A DNA stretch of 64,000 bases, taken from the NCBI RefSeq assembly GCF_003999975.1, contig NZ_RJAC01000020.1, positions 62,001 to 126,000 of the forward strand, written 5' to 3'. Origin of the DNA: Actinoplanes solisilvae. GTDB lineage: Bacteria > Actinomycetota > Actinomycetes > Mycobacteriales > Micromonosporaceae. How positions within the stretch are numbered: position 1 is the first letter of the stretch; every line of letters begins with the position of its first letter. The notes below the pieces were generated by a model. The model had not been told where the DNA came from, did not search any database, and saw nothing but the letters and a program-made list of their open reading frames with translations. Below are positions 34,330-42,334 of this stretch, piece by piece. The position numbers were made by a program, and so were the translations under genes.

Positions 34330-35085
34330 TCAGCGGAGCCAGCCCGGCCACCAGACGTTGTTGCGGAACCCGGTCGACCACTGGTGTTCCGAGCAGGACG
34401 TCTTCGTGGCGAAGCGCTGCTCGTCGAGGACCGCGATGGTGCCCGCGTTGTAGGTGCCGAGCCCGAAGCCGTAGCCGGTGACGACCATCTTCGGGTTGGC
34501 CGCGACGATCTCGGCGAACGTCTTGGCCGGCGGGCCACCACCCATGGGCGGCAGGCCGGTGATCACGTTGGACGACGTCCACAGCTTGCCCTGCAACACG
34601 TTCCACTCGGTGCGGACCTGGCGCTGCGGCGTGCCGAGCCCGTTCTGGCTGAGGTACCAGTAGGGCTCGTACACCAGCGTGCCTTCGCCGGCCGGGGTCT
34701 TGACATAGATGTGGTACGACGGCAGGGCCGCGTCGTTGACGACGTTGTTGTCACCCGCGGTCTGGTCGAGCTTCACGGTCTCGTACGTGAGCTCGTTGAG
34801 CGTGTTCGCCGGGATCGGCCTGATCGTCTCGCGCCACGTCACCTTGTCGACGTTCGTGTTCTGCGCGGTGGTCAGCTTGATGCCGTCGGCGCCGACCGTG
34901 GCGGTGGCCGTGCCAAGCTTGGTGACACCGTTGGTGGTGCTGTGCTTGACGATCGTGCACGGCCGGTGCGTCGAGGCCTGTGCGGGCTGCGCGGTCACGG
35001 CCAGCGTCGTCGCCGCGGTCATCGCCACGGTCGCCGCGATCAGCGGCCGCCGGGCCATGCGAGAGATCTTGACGTTTTGGTCCAT
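34330..35085 (-). CDS. Secreted protein, unknown function
   Basis: A 251-residue exported protein. The signal peptide has a basic start, the core LIAATVAMTAATTLAVTA and a probable cleavage after AQA near residue 37. The mature part is Thr/Val/Gly-rich, beta-type, and ends in a Trp-rich region (CSEHQWSTGFRNNVWWPGWLR) with two Cys that could pair. Similar proteins are scattered in actinomycetes without assigned function. A TAGAAT box six bases before ATG suggests a leaderless transcript. Confidence 0.85.
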   Translation of the reverse strand: MDQNVKISRMARRPLIAATVAMTAATTLAVTAQPAQASTHRPCTIVKHSTTNGVTKLGTATATVGADGIKLTTAQNTNVDKVTWRETIRPIPANTLNELTYETVKLDQTAGDNNVVNDAALPSYHIYVKTPAGEGTLVYEPYWYLSQNGLGTPQRQVRTEWNVLQGKLWTSSNVITGLPPMGGGPPAKTFAEIVAANPKMVVTGYGFGLGTYNAGTIAVLDEQRFATKTSCSEHQWSTGFRNNVWWPGWLR

Positions 35086-35097
35086 ATGTCTATTCTA
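35086..35097 (-). promoter_or_regulatory. Candidate leaderless -10 box
   Basis: On the minus strand TAGAAT is separated from the ATG at 35085 by AGACAT, so the expected start of transcription coincides with the start codon. No Shine-Dalgarno is present, consistent with leaderless translation, which is common in actinobacteria. Confidence 0.6.
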
Positions 35098-35227
35098 GGC
35101 CGTGTGGGACCTAGATCGCTTTAATGGCACTTCGTCAGTGGTACGCCGAATCGATCCAACTTTCCCCCGAACGGTGTCGGGCTGAGAGGTTTGGAGAGCA
35201 GCAATAGCAGGTGACTGTGGACAGAGG

Positions 35228-35701
35228 TCAGGAACGAACCGGGACGCCGTGAGCGGCCGCCGTGGTCAGCACGTCGTGAATCTGCTGGGCGCTCAGCCCG
35301 CGTGTCGGAACCTGCACGAAACGGCCGTGACCGAGGCCGAGCACGATCTGCCCGGCGAGGTGTTCGATGTGGGAAAAGGCGTTCCAGGCGTACGCGTGCC
35401 GGCTCTGCCCGGTCGAGCGGGCCACCCCGCCCTCGCTGATCTCGATGGTTGCCGGCTCGCCGTCACTCAATGCCCGCCGCACGCCGCCGTTGAGCAGCAC
35501 CATCGGCACGATCACGGCCAGCGCCACGCCCGCGACCAGCAACGACACGTTGAGGCCCTCGCCGGTCATCTGCAGCAGCACGGCCAGGCCGAGCAGCGCC
35601 CACCCCGCCAGCCGCGAGAGCAGCACGGGCCGGCGCAGTCCGTGTCGCAGGGCGGCCGCGGTCAGGTGGGGGTCCGGTCGCGCGATAATCCGAAGGAACA
35701 C
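35228..35701 (-). CDS. YcxB-like membrane protein
   Basis: A 157-residue protein with two membrane helices (LLSRLAGWALLGLAVLLQM; VSLLVAGVALAVIVPMVLL) and a YcxB-type C-terminal domain (TIEISEGGVARST, RHAYAWNAFSHIEHLAGQIVLGLGHGRFVQVPTR, quoted by its ends). It has the same layout as the 31365 gene. GTG 35701 follows TTTCGGGAGT. Function unknown. Confidence 0.8.
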   Translation of the reverse strand: MFLRIIARPDPHLTAAALRHGLRRPVLLSRLAGWALLGLAVLLQMTGEGLNVSLLVAGVALAVIVPMVLLNGGVRRALSDGEPATIEISEGGVARSTGQSRHAYAWNAFSHIEHLAGQIVLGLGHGRFVQVPTRGLSAQQIHDVLTTAAAHGVPVRS

Positions 35702-35827
35702 TCCCGAAAGGTAACTTTGCGGGAGCAGGCGGAGCTATCGTCCGCAGGCCGACCCGGCATCGGCCGCGAGCGGCAACCTCAAGCCGATTTCCGCTCAAGT
35801 GGCGGACGCCGTCTAGCCTGTGGCGGC

Positions 35828-35935
35828 ATGGGCGCTATCAAGCCGTGGCACCTCTTCATCCTGCTTTTCTGCTTCCTCGTCGTGGGGGCGATCCTCTCGA
35901 TGATCGCCGTCGCGGTGATGAAGCGGCGTAAGTAG
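35828..35935 (+). CDS. 35-residue single-helix membrane protein
   Basis: A tiny protein, MGAIKPWHLFILLFCFLVV followed by GAILSMIAVAVMKRRK. One or two short hydrophobic stretches end in a basic tail. The KPWH start resembles the N-terminus of actinobacterial TatA, but the amphipathic helix and acidic tail of TatA are absent. The stop is three bases from the stop of the convergent oxidoreductase gene. A tight fit and sensible topology argue it is real; the ribosome site is weak. Confidence 0.65.
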   Translation: MGAIKPWHLFILLFCFLVVGAILSMIAVAVMKRRK

Positions 35936-35938
35936 GCG

Positions 35939-36802
35939 TCAGCCGTTCAGCGCCTCGGCCAACACCCGCCACTCCTCTTTCGGCAGGTGCTGGCTCGTGT
36001 CGGCCGACAACACCTGCAGGGCCACCTGGTCGGCCCCTGCCGCGAGGTGGGCGTCGACCCGTTTGCGCACGGTAGCCACGTCTCCCCAGGCCACCGCCCA
36101 GTCGACCAGCTTGTCGCTGCCGCCGTCGGCGAGGTCTTCGTCGGTGATGCCGTAACGGCGCCACACGTTCGTGTAGTTCGGCAGCGTCAGGTAGGTCCGC
36201 AGCACCCGCCGGGCCACCGCGCGTGCCACCGCCGGGTCGGTCTCGACGAAGACCTTCTGTTCGGGGATCAGCAGGCGGTCGGGGCCGAGGATCTCGCGCG
36301 CCGCCGCCGTGTGCTCGGGCGGAGTGAGGTAGGGCAGCGCCCCCGCCGTCAGCTCCCGTGCCGCCTCGAGCGAGTTCGGCCCGAGCGCCGCGATCATGCG
36401 CTCCGGCGGCGGCACCCGGCGCAGCTTGTCGGTGAGGAAGCCACGCAGCCGGCTCAGCGGCTTCACGTAGCTCTGCCCGACGGCCGCCGCGGTCGGGGCG
36501 TGGCCGGAACCGACCCCCAGGTAGAAGCGGCCGGGGAAGCCGTGCCGAACCCGCGCATGGCTGGCCGCCAGCGTCTCGCCGTGGCTGTGCCAGATGTCGA
36601 CCACGCTCGTGCCCGCGACCAGCGTCGACGTGGCTGACAGGATGGCTTCCGGCAGTTCCAGATCGTCGTGCGGGCTGGCGCCGATCCACACCGCGCCGTA
36701 GCCGAGGCTTTCGAGTTCCTGCGCGGCCGAGGCGATCAGGTTCGCTTCCGTCGGCCAGTGGTGACGCGAGACCCAGATTCCGTACCGACCAAGGTTGTCC
36801 AC
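35939..36802 (-). CDS. LLM class F420-dependent oxidoreductase
   Basis: A 287-residue luciferase-like monooxygenase-fold enzyme: LGRYGIWVSRHHWP at the start, ELESLGYGAVWIGASP, SHARVRHGFPGRFYLGVGSGH, and VALQVLSAD near the end. This fits the TIGR03620-type F420 family; the substrate is unknown. GTG 36802 is chosen because it begins VDNLGRYGIWVS; the frame stays open to 36919 but crosses the divergent yciI promoter. Confidence 0.88.
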   Translation of the reverse strand: MDNLGRYGIWVSRHHWPTEANLIASAAQELESLGYGAVWIGASPHDDLELPEAILSATSTLVAGTSVVDIWHSHGETLAASHARVRHGFPGRFYLGVGSGHAPTAAAVGQSYVKPLSRLRGFLTDKLRRVPPPERMIAALGPNSLEAARELTAGALPYLTPPEHTAAAREILGPDRLLIPEQKVFVETDPAVARAVARRVLRTYLTLPNYTNVWRRYGITDEDLADGGSDKLVDWAVAWGDVATVRKRVDAHLAAGADQVALQVLSADTSQHLPKEEWRVLAEALNG

Positions 36803-36853
36803 GATTTCGATCGTACGATTGCGAACCAGCGAAACGCCGGAGAGGAACCCCCC

Positions 36854-37138
36854 GTGTATCTGATGATCTCGAAATACTCGGTGCCGATCGAGCAGGTCGA
36901 CCAGTACCGGGACGCGCACCTCGCCTTCCTGGACGGCCTCGAGTCGAAGGGCCTGGTCGTGACGGCCGGGCGGCAGACCCCGCCCAAGGGTGGCGTCGTG
37001 GTGCTCAACGTCGACGACGAGGCCACCGCCCTCGAGCTGATGAAGGACGACCCGTACGTGCTGGCGGGCGTCGGCGAATACGTCGCCACCGGCTTCATCC
37101 CGTCCCGCGGCGCGCTCAAGGACTACCCCAAGCCGTAA
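36854..37138 (+). CDS. YciI family protein
   Basis: A 94-residue ferredoxin-like-fold protein: MYLMISKYSVPIEQVDQYRDAHLAFLDGLE, GLVVTAGRQTPPKGGVV, and ELMKDDPYVLAGVGEY (ends quoted). YciI proteins carry a conserved His-Asp pair and resemble muconolactone isomerase-like dehydrochlorinases; here R19-D20-H22 lie in the right place. GTG 36854 follows AGAGGA. Ends next to the convergent phosphoribosyltransferase gene. Confidence 0.9.
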   Translation: MYLMISKYSVPIEQVDQYRDAHLAFLDGLESKGLVVTAGRQTPPKGGVVVLNVDDEATALELMKDDPYVLAGVGEYVATGFIPSRGALKDYPKP

Positions 37139-37681
37139 TCAGAGATCGATGTCCTGGCCCGTGAGCAGCCCGCGCAGGGTGAGCTCGCGGGCCACGTCCG
37201 GCGGGCACTCGTTCACGATCACCGCTGTGCCGACATATCCGGCGCCGAAAAGTGTGCTCAGCGCCCTGGCCTGGGCACCGGTCGACGCCCAGTCGTCCAC
37301 CACCAGCACGCGATCGTCCGGAGAGATCAACTGACGCCGTACGCCGAGGTGCTGGGTCTCGCCGCGGTGGTCGGCGGGCACCTCGGCCCAGATCATCGGC
37401 TCGGCGATGGGACGCCGCGCCCCGGCTCGGTAGGCCTCGACGAAGCCCACGCCGAGCGCCCGCGCCACCAGCGGCCCGACGAGGAAGCCGGTCACCTCGG
37501 GCGAGACCACCACGGTGGGCCGGTCGGCGCGGAAGAGGTCGGCCAGCGCGTCGCCGAGCCCCGCGAGGATCACCGGATCGCGCCACCAACCGGAGCGATC
37601 GCTCACGAGATAGTCGCTGCCGTCGCCGGGATCGGTCCAGCGGAACGCCGTCCTGAGCTGATCACGCAGATCGGTTGTCAC
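37139..37681 (-). CDS. Phosphoribosyltransferase family protein
   Basis: A 180-residue PRTase type I fold: FRADRPTVVVSPEVTGFLVGPLVA, VGFVEAYRAGAR, and the PRPP-binding VLVVDDWASTGAQARALSTLF, which is close to the adenine phosphoribosyltransferase motif VLLVDDxxATGGT but with W-A-S-T-G-A. It may act on a purine or be regulatory. It converges on yciI with no gap. Confidence 0.88.
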   Translation of the reverse strand: MTTDLRDQLRTAFRWTDPGDGSDYLVSDRSGWWRDPVILAGLGDALADLFRADRPTVVVSPEVTGFLVGPLVARALGVGFVEAYRAGARRPIAEPMIWAEVPADHRGETQHLGVRRQLISPDDRVLVVDDWASTGAQARALSTLFGAGYVGTAVIVNECPPDVARELTLRGLLTGQDIDL

Positions 37682-37781
37682 GCCGACATCCTGTCATCGC
37701 CCGGCCGTCCGGTTCGGCCGCGCGGTCAGAACCCGCTCAGACTAGGGGTCAAGTTAGTGCCGTCGACGCTCCTGATCGGGC

Positions 37782-38903
37782 ATGCTGTTCCGCGTAGCCA
37801 TGCCTAACCTGCCGCCGGGCCGACGCCCGCTGAGCCCTGGATCCCGCGCCGGCCTCGGCGCGGCTGTTGTGCTGCTCGCCGTCGTGTCCGCCGTGGAGCT
37901 GGCCGACAACCGCAACGCCGACTTCGTGGGCCTGTTCGCGGCCGTCCCGTTCCTCGCCGCGGTCTTCGCCTTCTGGCAGACCGTGCTCGTCGTCGGCGTG
38001 CTGGCCACGATCGTCGGCATGGTCTTCATCGGCACGGCCGGCCCGCTCTCGGTCAACGGTGTCGTCAACATCCTCGGCATCCTGCTCGCGACCGGCATCG
38101 CCGCCGTGGTGGCCACGATCCGGCAGCGCCAGGCCGACAAGATCGTCGAGCTGCAGCGGCTCGCCGCGGTCGCCCAACAGGCGGTGCTGCGACCGGTCGG
38201 CCCCCAGGTGGGCGCGCTCGCGGTCGCGGGCCGTTACATCTCGGCGACCGCCGCGGCCGACATCGGGGGCGACCTCTACGAGGCGCTCGACACGCCGTAC
38301 GGGGTGCGGATCATCATCGGTGACGTACGGGGCAAGGGGCTGGACGCGGTCCGCCTGGCGAGCATCGTGCTCGGCTCCTATCGTCACGTGGCCTATGAGC
38401 GGGCCGATCTCAAGACGATGGTCGCCGATCTCGACCGGGCCGTGGCCCGCAGCGTCGGCGACGAGGATTTCGTCACCGCCGCGCTGGTCGAGGAGCGAGG
38501 CGGAACCCTCACGATCGTCAATTGTGGACATCCGGCGCCGTTGCTGCTGCGCCGTGGTCAGGTGATTCCGCTGGAACCGCCCGCACCGGCGCCGCCGCTG
38601 GGTTTCATGCCCGAGGTCAAGGCGCGCGTCGAGCGGCTCGAGCCGGGCGACCGGCTGCTGCTCTTCACCGACGGTCTGGGCGAGGCGCGACGGGACGGCG
38701 AGTTCTTCCCGACCGCTGACCGGGCGTGGCGGCTGCTGGGTCACGGCACAGTCGGTGATGGGCTGGCCTCGCTCGAGACCGCGCTGGTCGACTGGGTGCA
38801 CGGCCGCCTCGAAGACGACATCGCCCTGGTCCTGCTCGAATACGCCGGCCCGGGTGACGGTGTCACGGTGCCGATGCCGAGCTGGGAGGTGGGCGCTGCC
38901 TGA
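37782..38903 (+). CDS. Membrane PP2C-type (SpoIIE domain) phosphatase
   Basis: A 373-residue protein. Residues 25-110 hold three or four membrane helices (VVLLAVVSAVELA, VGLFAAVPFLAAVFAFWQTVLVVGVLATIVGMVFIG region, VVNILGILLATGIAAVVATI). The SpoIIE PP2C domain (about 140-360) has AAADIGGDLYE, IIIGDVRGKGLDAV, VNCGHPAPLLL and LLLFTDGLGEAR with the metal-binding Asp residues. Such proteins dephosphorylate STAS anti-anti-sigma factors; no sigma or STAS gene is adjacent. ATG 37800 is an alternative start. Confidence 0.92.
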   Translation: MLFRVAMPNLPPGRRPLSPGSRAGLGAAVVLLAVVSAVELADNRNADFVGLFAAVPFLAAVFAFWQTVLVVGVLATIVGMVFIGTAGPLSVNGVVNILGILLATGIAAVVATIRQRQADKIVELQRLAAVAQQAVLRPVGPQVGALAVAGRYISATAAADIGGDLYEALDTPYGVRIIIGDVRGKGLDAVRLASIVLGSYRHVAYERADLKTMVADLDRAVARSVGDEDFVTAALVEERGGTLTIVNCGHPAPLLLRRGQVIPLEPPAPAPPLGFMPEVKARVERLEPGDRLLLFTDGLGEARRDGEFFPTADRAWRLLGHGTVGDGLASLETALVDWVHGRLEDDIALVLLEYAGPGDGVTVPMPSWEVGAA

Positions 38904-38915
38904 CTGAGGCGGCGC

Positions 38916-39098
38916 TCAGGCGGCGGCGATCTCTTCGGTGCGGCCTTCGGTGGGGGGTGTGGACTCGACCGGCGGCCCGGCGGGAGCGGGCGAGACCGGC
39001 ACCGGGACCGGCTCCGGCCGGCGGTGACGCCCGACGTAGTGGCGAGGCTGGTCCGCCTGGCGGGGCTCCGGAATCAGATTTTTGATACTGGCGAACAT
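38916..39098 (-). CDS. Small basic, Pro-rich protein
   Basis: A 60-residue protein starting MFASIKNLIPEPRQADQPRHYVGRHRRPEPVPV (first third quoted as MFASIKNLIPEP) and ending in a Pro/Thr/Glu tail. ATG 39098 follows AAGGGGG at a normal distance, which supports it. No domain is recognised. Confidence 0.55.
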   Translation of the reverse strand: MFASIKNLIPEPRQADQPRHYVGRHRRPEPVPVPVSPAPAGPPVESTPPTEGRTEEIAAA

Positions 39099-39318
39099 GG
39101 CGCGCCCCCTTGGCGGCTCGTCGAAGTCGAAAGCTTCGTGTCTATCCGGAGCAACGAGCCGCGTGGCGCGCCGATACGTGGGGGTCGCATGGGAGAGCGC
39201 AAATAGCCGAACGGCCATCCTGCTGGCCACCCGATCGGAGGCGTTTGATGTGCGAACCGTCGACAAGCCCCCGCAACCAGGTGGTTGGTTCCGGAAAAAC
39301 TCGCAACTTGTCCCTCGC

Positions 39319-39330
39319 TACCGATCGGTA
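39319..39330. promoter_or_regulatory. Palindrome upstream of fadE
   Basis: TACCGATCGGTA is a perfect 12-bp palindrome 13 bases before the TTACTGACGGGTAA site and 64 bases before the acyl-CoA dehydrogenase start. It may be a second operator. Confidence 0.5.
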
Positions 39331-39342
39331 ATACAGTGGGAG

Positions 39343-39356
39343 TTACTGACGGGTAA
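39343..39356. promoter_or_regulatory. 14-bp palindrome upstream of fadE, shared with etfD
   Basis: TTACTGACGGGTAA lies 38 bases before the acyl-CoA dehydrogenase ATG and is flanked by AG and CT so that GAGTTAC pairs with GTAACTC. It differs from the etfD site TTACTCACGAGTAA at two of 14 positions. Confidence 0.65.
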
Positions 39357-39394
39357 CTCCAGACCGGCGGCGTTCGGAGAGCGGGGCCAGCAGC

Positions 39395-41251
39395 ATGACT
39401 CACTACAAGAGCAACCTTCGGGACCTACAGTTCAACCTGTTCGAGGTCTTCGGGGCTGATCGTGCGTTCGGCCAGGCGCCGTACGAGGAGATCGACGCGG
39501 AGACCGCGCGCGACGTGTTGACCGAGGTCAACCGTCTCGCGACCGAGGACCTGGCCGCGAGCTACGTCGAGGCCGATCGCAACCCGCCGGTCTTCGACCC
39601 GGCCACCCACACGGCGCCGTTGCCGGAGTCGTTCAAGAAGTCGTTCGAGCAGTGGATGGCGTCCGAGTTCTGGCGCCTCGACCTGCCCGGCTCGCTCGGC
39701 GGCACGTTCGCGCCCCGCGCGCTCTGGTGGGCGCTGGCCGAGAACGTCCTCGGCGCCAACGCCCCCGTGTGGCTCTACTCCTCCGGCCCGTCCTTCGCGC
39801 ACGTCGTGGAGACCGAGGGCACCGAGGAGCAGAAGAAGTGGGCCAAGCTCTTCGTCGAGAAGCAGTGGGGCTCCACGATGGTGCTGACCGAACCCGACGC
39901 GGGTTCCGACGTCGGCGCCGGTCGGTCGCGGGCGATCCCGCAGGCCGACGGCTCGTGGCACATCGAGGGCGTCAAGCGGTTCATCACCTCGGGCGAGCAC
40001 GACCTGAGCGACAACATCATCCACTACGTGCTGGCCCGCCCGGTCGGCGTCGAGGGTGTCGGCGGCCCGGGCACCAAGGGCCTGTCGCTGTTCATCGTGC
40101 CGAAGTACCACTTCGACGCCGAGACCGGCGAACTGGGCGAGCGTAACGGCGTCTACGCCACCAACGTCGAGCACAAGATGGGCCTCAAGGTCTCCAACAC
40201 GTGCGAGATGACCTTCGGCGAGCACGGCACGCCCGCGAAGGGCTGGCTGCTGGGCGAGGTGCACCAGGGCATCCGTCAGATGTTCATGATCATTGAGTAC
40301 GCCCGGATGATGGTCGGCACGAAGGCCATCGCCACCCTGTCGACGGGTTACCTGAACGCGCTGGAGTATGCCAAGAACCGCGTGCAGGGCGCCGACCTGG
40401 TGCAGAACGACGACAAGGGCGCCCCGCGCGTCACGATCACCCACCACCCCGACGTGCGTCGTTCGCTGATGCTGCAGAAGTCCTACTCGGAGGCTCTGCG
40501 CGCGCTGGTCATCTACACCGCCACCTGGCAGGACCGGGTGGCCATCGCCGAGGCGGCCGGTGACACGGAGACCGCGAAGACCGCGAGCAAGGTCAACGAC
40601 CTGCTGCTTCCGCTGGTCAAGGGCGTCGGCTCCGAGCGGGCGTACGAGCTGCTCAGTCACGAGTCGCTGCAGACCTACGGCGGCTCCGGCTTCCTGCAGG
40701 ACTACCCGCTCGAGCAATACGTGCGAGACGCCAAGATCGACACCCTGTACGAGGGCACGACCGCGATCCAGAGCCTCGACCTGGTCTTCCGCAAGATCGT
40801 GAAGGACCAGGGGGTCGCGCTCGCCGTGGTGGCGGGCGAGATGCAGAGCTTCGTCGAGAGCGAGGCCGGCAACGGTCAGCTCAAGGTCGAGCGGCTCGCG
40901 CTGGGCAAAGCGCTCGGCGAGATGCAGCAGATCCTCGGCATCACGATGGGCTGGCTCGGCGCGGTGCAGGGCGGCGAGGCCCGCGAGCTCTACAAGGTGG
41001 GCCTCAGCTCACGACGCGTGCTGCTCGCCCTCGGCGACGTAGTGCTCGCCTGGTTGCTGCTCCGCCAGGCCGAGGTTGCTCTCAAGGCGCTGGGCGGCGA
41101 CGTCTCGGCGGCCGACAAGAACTTCTACGAGGGCAAGATCGCGGCGGCCCGGTTCTTCGTACGCGAGGTGCTGCCGCGGGTCGGCTCCGACCGCCGCATC
41201 ATCGAGAACACCACGCTGGACATCATGGACCTCTCCGAGGACGTCTTCTGA
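39395..41251 (+). CDS. Acyl-CoA dehydrogenase, FadE5-like
   Basis: A 618-residue acyl-CoA dehydrogenase of the long FadE5 type, starting MTHYKSNLRDLQFNLFEVFG. The FAD/substrate motifs are MVLTEPDAGSDVGAGRS, WHIEGVKRFITSGEH, and YEGTTAIQSLDLVFRKI, whose Glu is the predicted base; GGSGFLQDYPLEQYVRDAKI is also present (ends quoted). The enzyme oxidises acyl-CoA and passes electrons to ETF, hence to EtfD encoded 16 kb away. ATG follows GGAGAGCGGGG. Upstream palindromes point to TetR-type control. Confidence 0.94.
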   Translation: MTHYKSNLRDLQFNLFEVFGADRAFGQAPYEEIDAETARDVLTEVNRLATEDLAASYVEADRNPPVFDPATHTAPLPESFKKSFEQWMASEFWRLDLPGSLGGTFAPRALWWALAENVLGANAPVWLYSSGPSFAHVVETEGTEEQKKWAKLFVEKQWGSTMVLTEPDAGSDVGAGRSRAIPQADGSWHIEGVKRFITSGEHDLSDNIIHYVLARPVGVEGVGGPGTKGLSLFIVPKYHFDAETGELGERNGVYATNVEHKMGLKVSNTCEMTFGEHGTPAKGWLLGEVHQGIRQMFMIIEYARMMVGTKAIATLSTGYLNALEYAKNRVQGADLVQNDDKGAPRVTITHHPDVRRSLMLQKSYSEALRALVIYTATWQDRVAIAEAAGDTETAKTASKVNDLLLPLVKGVGSERAYELLSHESLQTYGGSGFLQDYPLEQYVRDAKIDTLYEGTTAIQSLDLVFRKIVKDQGVALAVVAGEMQSFVESEAGNGQLKVERLALGKALGEMQQILGITMGWLGAVQGGEARELYKVGLSSRRVLLALGDVVLAWLLLRQAEVALKALGGDVSAADKNFYEGKIAAARFFVREVLPRVGSDRRIIENTTLDIMDLSEDVF

Positions 41252-41269
41252 TCTCCTGAGGACAATCCT

Positions 41270-41788
41270 TCAGCCGCGGGCGGTGTGCCGTTCCACCAGG
41301 GGCATTGCTCGCGGCTCGAAGGCCGTCCACGGGCTCTCGAAACGGTGCACGGCCAGGCCTGCCGTCTTGAGCTCGATCTCCTGACCGTCCCATTGGTCGT
41401 CCGGCATGAGCATGAGCGACACCTCGGAGACCGTCGGGTTGTGACCGACCACGAGCACCGTACGAATCGTCTCGGGGACCTTGCGCACCAGGTCGAACAC
41501 CTCAGTGCGGCCGCCGTGGTAGAGCCCCTGCTCGTAGCGGACCTCGGGCGTCCCACCACCCGGCTGCGCCTGGGCCAGCGCGATCGACACGCCCTGCCAG
41601 GTCTGACGGGTGCGGGCCGCCGGCGAGCACAGTACGAGCCCCGGTTGCAGGCGCTCGTCGGCCAGCCAGGCGCCGGCCGCGTCGGCGTCGGTCTCGCCGC
41701 GCGTCGTCAGCCGTCGGTCGATATCGGAGAGTTCACCCGGCGTCTCGGCCTTGGCGTGACGGAGGAGTACGAGCGTCCTGATGGTCAT
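41270..41788 (-). CDS. SixA-like histidine phosphatase
   Basis: A 172-residue histidine phosphatase superfamily protein with the RHG-type motif LLRHAKAE, LTTRGETDADAAG, VLCSPAARTRQTW, and VVGHNPTVSEVSL holding the second His. E. coli SixA dephosphorylates phosphohistidine in phosphotransfer proteins; the substrate here is unknown. ATG 41788 starts MTIRTLVLLRHAKAE; an upstream GTG-type extension is unlikely. It converges on the fadE gene. Confidence 0.92.
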   Translation of the reverse strand: MTIRTLVLLRHAKAETPGELSDIDRRLTTRGETDADAAGAWLADERLQPGLVLCSPAARTRQTWQGVSIALAQAQPGGGTPEVRYEQGLYHGGRTEVFDLVRKVPETIRTVLVVGHNPTVSEVSLMLMPDDQWDGQEIELKTAGLAVHRFESPWTAFEPRAMPLVERHTARG

Positions 41789-41877
41789 GGGTCCAGCTTG
41801 CCTGATTGAGGAATCGGGCGGGTGGGTAACCCGATCCTTGAACGCATCGACCACGGTGAGGATCAAGGAGGCCCGTG

Positions 41878-42150
41878 ATGGGCATCGGCGGAAGCATTTT
41901 CCTGCTGGCGTTGGGCGCGATCCTGGCGTTCGCCGTCAACGCGGACATCAGCGGGCTCGACATCAACATCATCGGCTGGATCCTGATGGCGGCCGGCCTG
42001 ATCGGACTGATCGTCACGCTCTGGTTCTGGAACAGCCGTCGTCGCACGGTCGTGACGCGCCAGACGGCGGCACCGGTCGCGGCCCCGCAGCAGGTGCGCA
42101 CCGAATACCGGGAGACCCGGCGCGACGACGTTCCCCCGCCCGGCTACTGA
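41878..42150 (+). CDS. DUF6458-type small membrane protein
   Basis: A 90-residue protein with two membrane helices (SIFLLALGAILAFAV; IIGWILMAAGLIGLIVTLWFW) joined by NADISGLDINI, followed by a basic disordered tail. This GIGGSIFLLALGAILAFAV-type N-terminus is typical of the DUF6458 family in actinobacteria. ATG 41878 sits six bases after AAGGAGG. Followed by a strong terminator. Confidence 0.9.
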   Translation: MGIGGSIFLLALGAILAFAVNADISGLDINIIGWILMAAGLIGLIVTLWFWNSRRRTVVTRQTAAPVAAPQQVRTEYRETRRDDVPPPGY

Positions 42151-42157
42151 TTGATCT

Positions 42158-42204
42158 CGCGACGCCGGCGACCGCCCACCCCCCTGGCGGCTGCCGGCGT
42201 CGCG
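42158..42204 (+). terminator. Terminator hairpin after DUF6458 gene
   Basis: CGCGACGCCGGC pairs perfectly with GCCGGCGTCGCG over 12 bases, eight bases after the stop codon. Confidence 0.85.
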
Positions 42205-42222
42205 CCCTGTCCGGCCTCCAAC

Positions 42223-42334
42223 GGCCGTGGCCCGAGGCCGTGGCCCGAGGCCGTGGCATCAGGCTGTGACCGTCAGGCCGTGACCGTCAGGCCGTGACCG
42301 TCAGGCCGTGATCGTCAGGCAGGCCGTGATCGTC
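42223..42334. repeat. Two adjacent short tandem arrays
   Basis: Three copies of the 13-base unit GGCCGTGGCCCGA (last one altered) from 42223 to 42261 run into four copies of the 14-base unit CAGGCCGTGACCGT (first and last with one change) from 42260, plus one copy with a 4-base insertion. The array ends at the stop codon of the NmrA-type gene. Confidence 0.85.
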
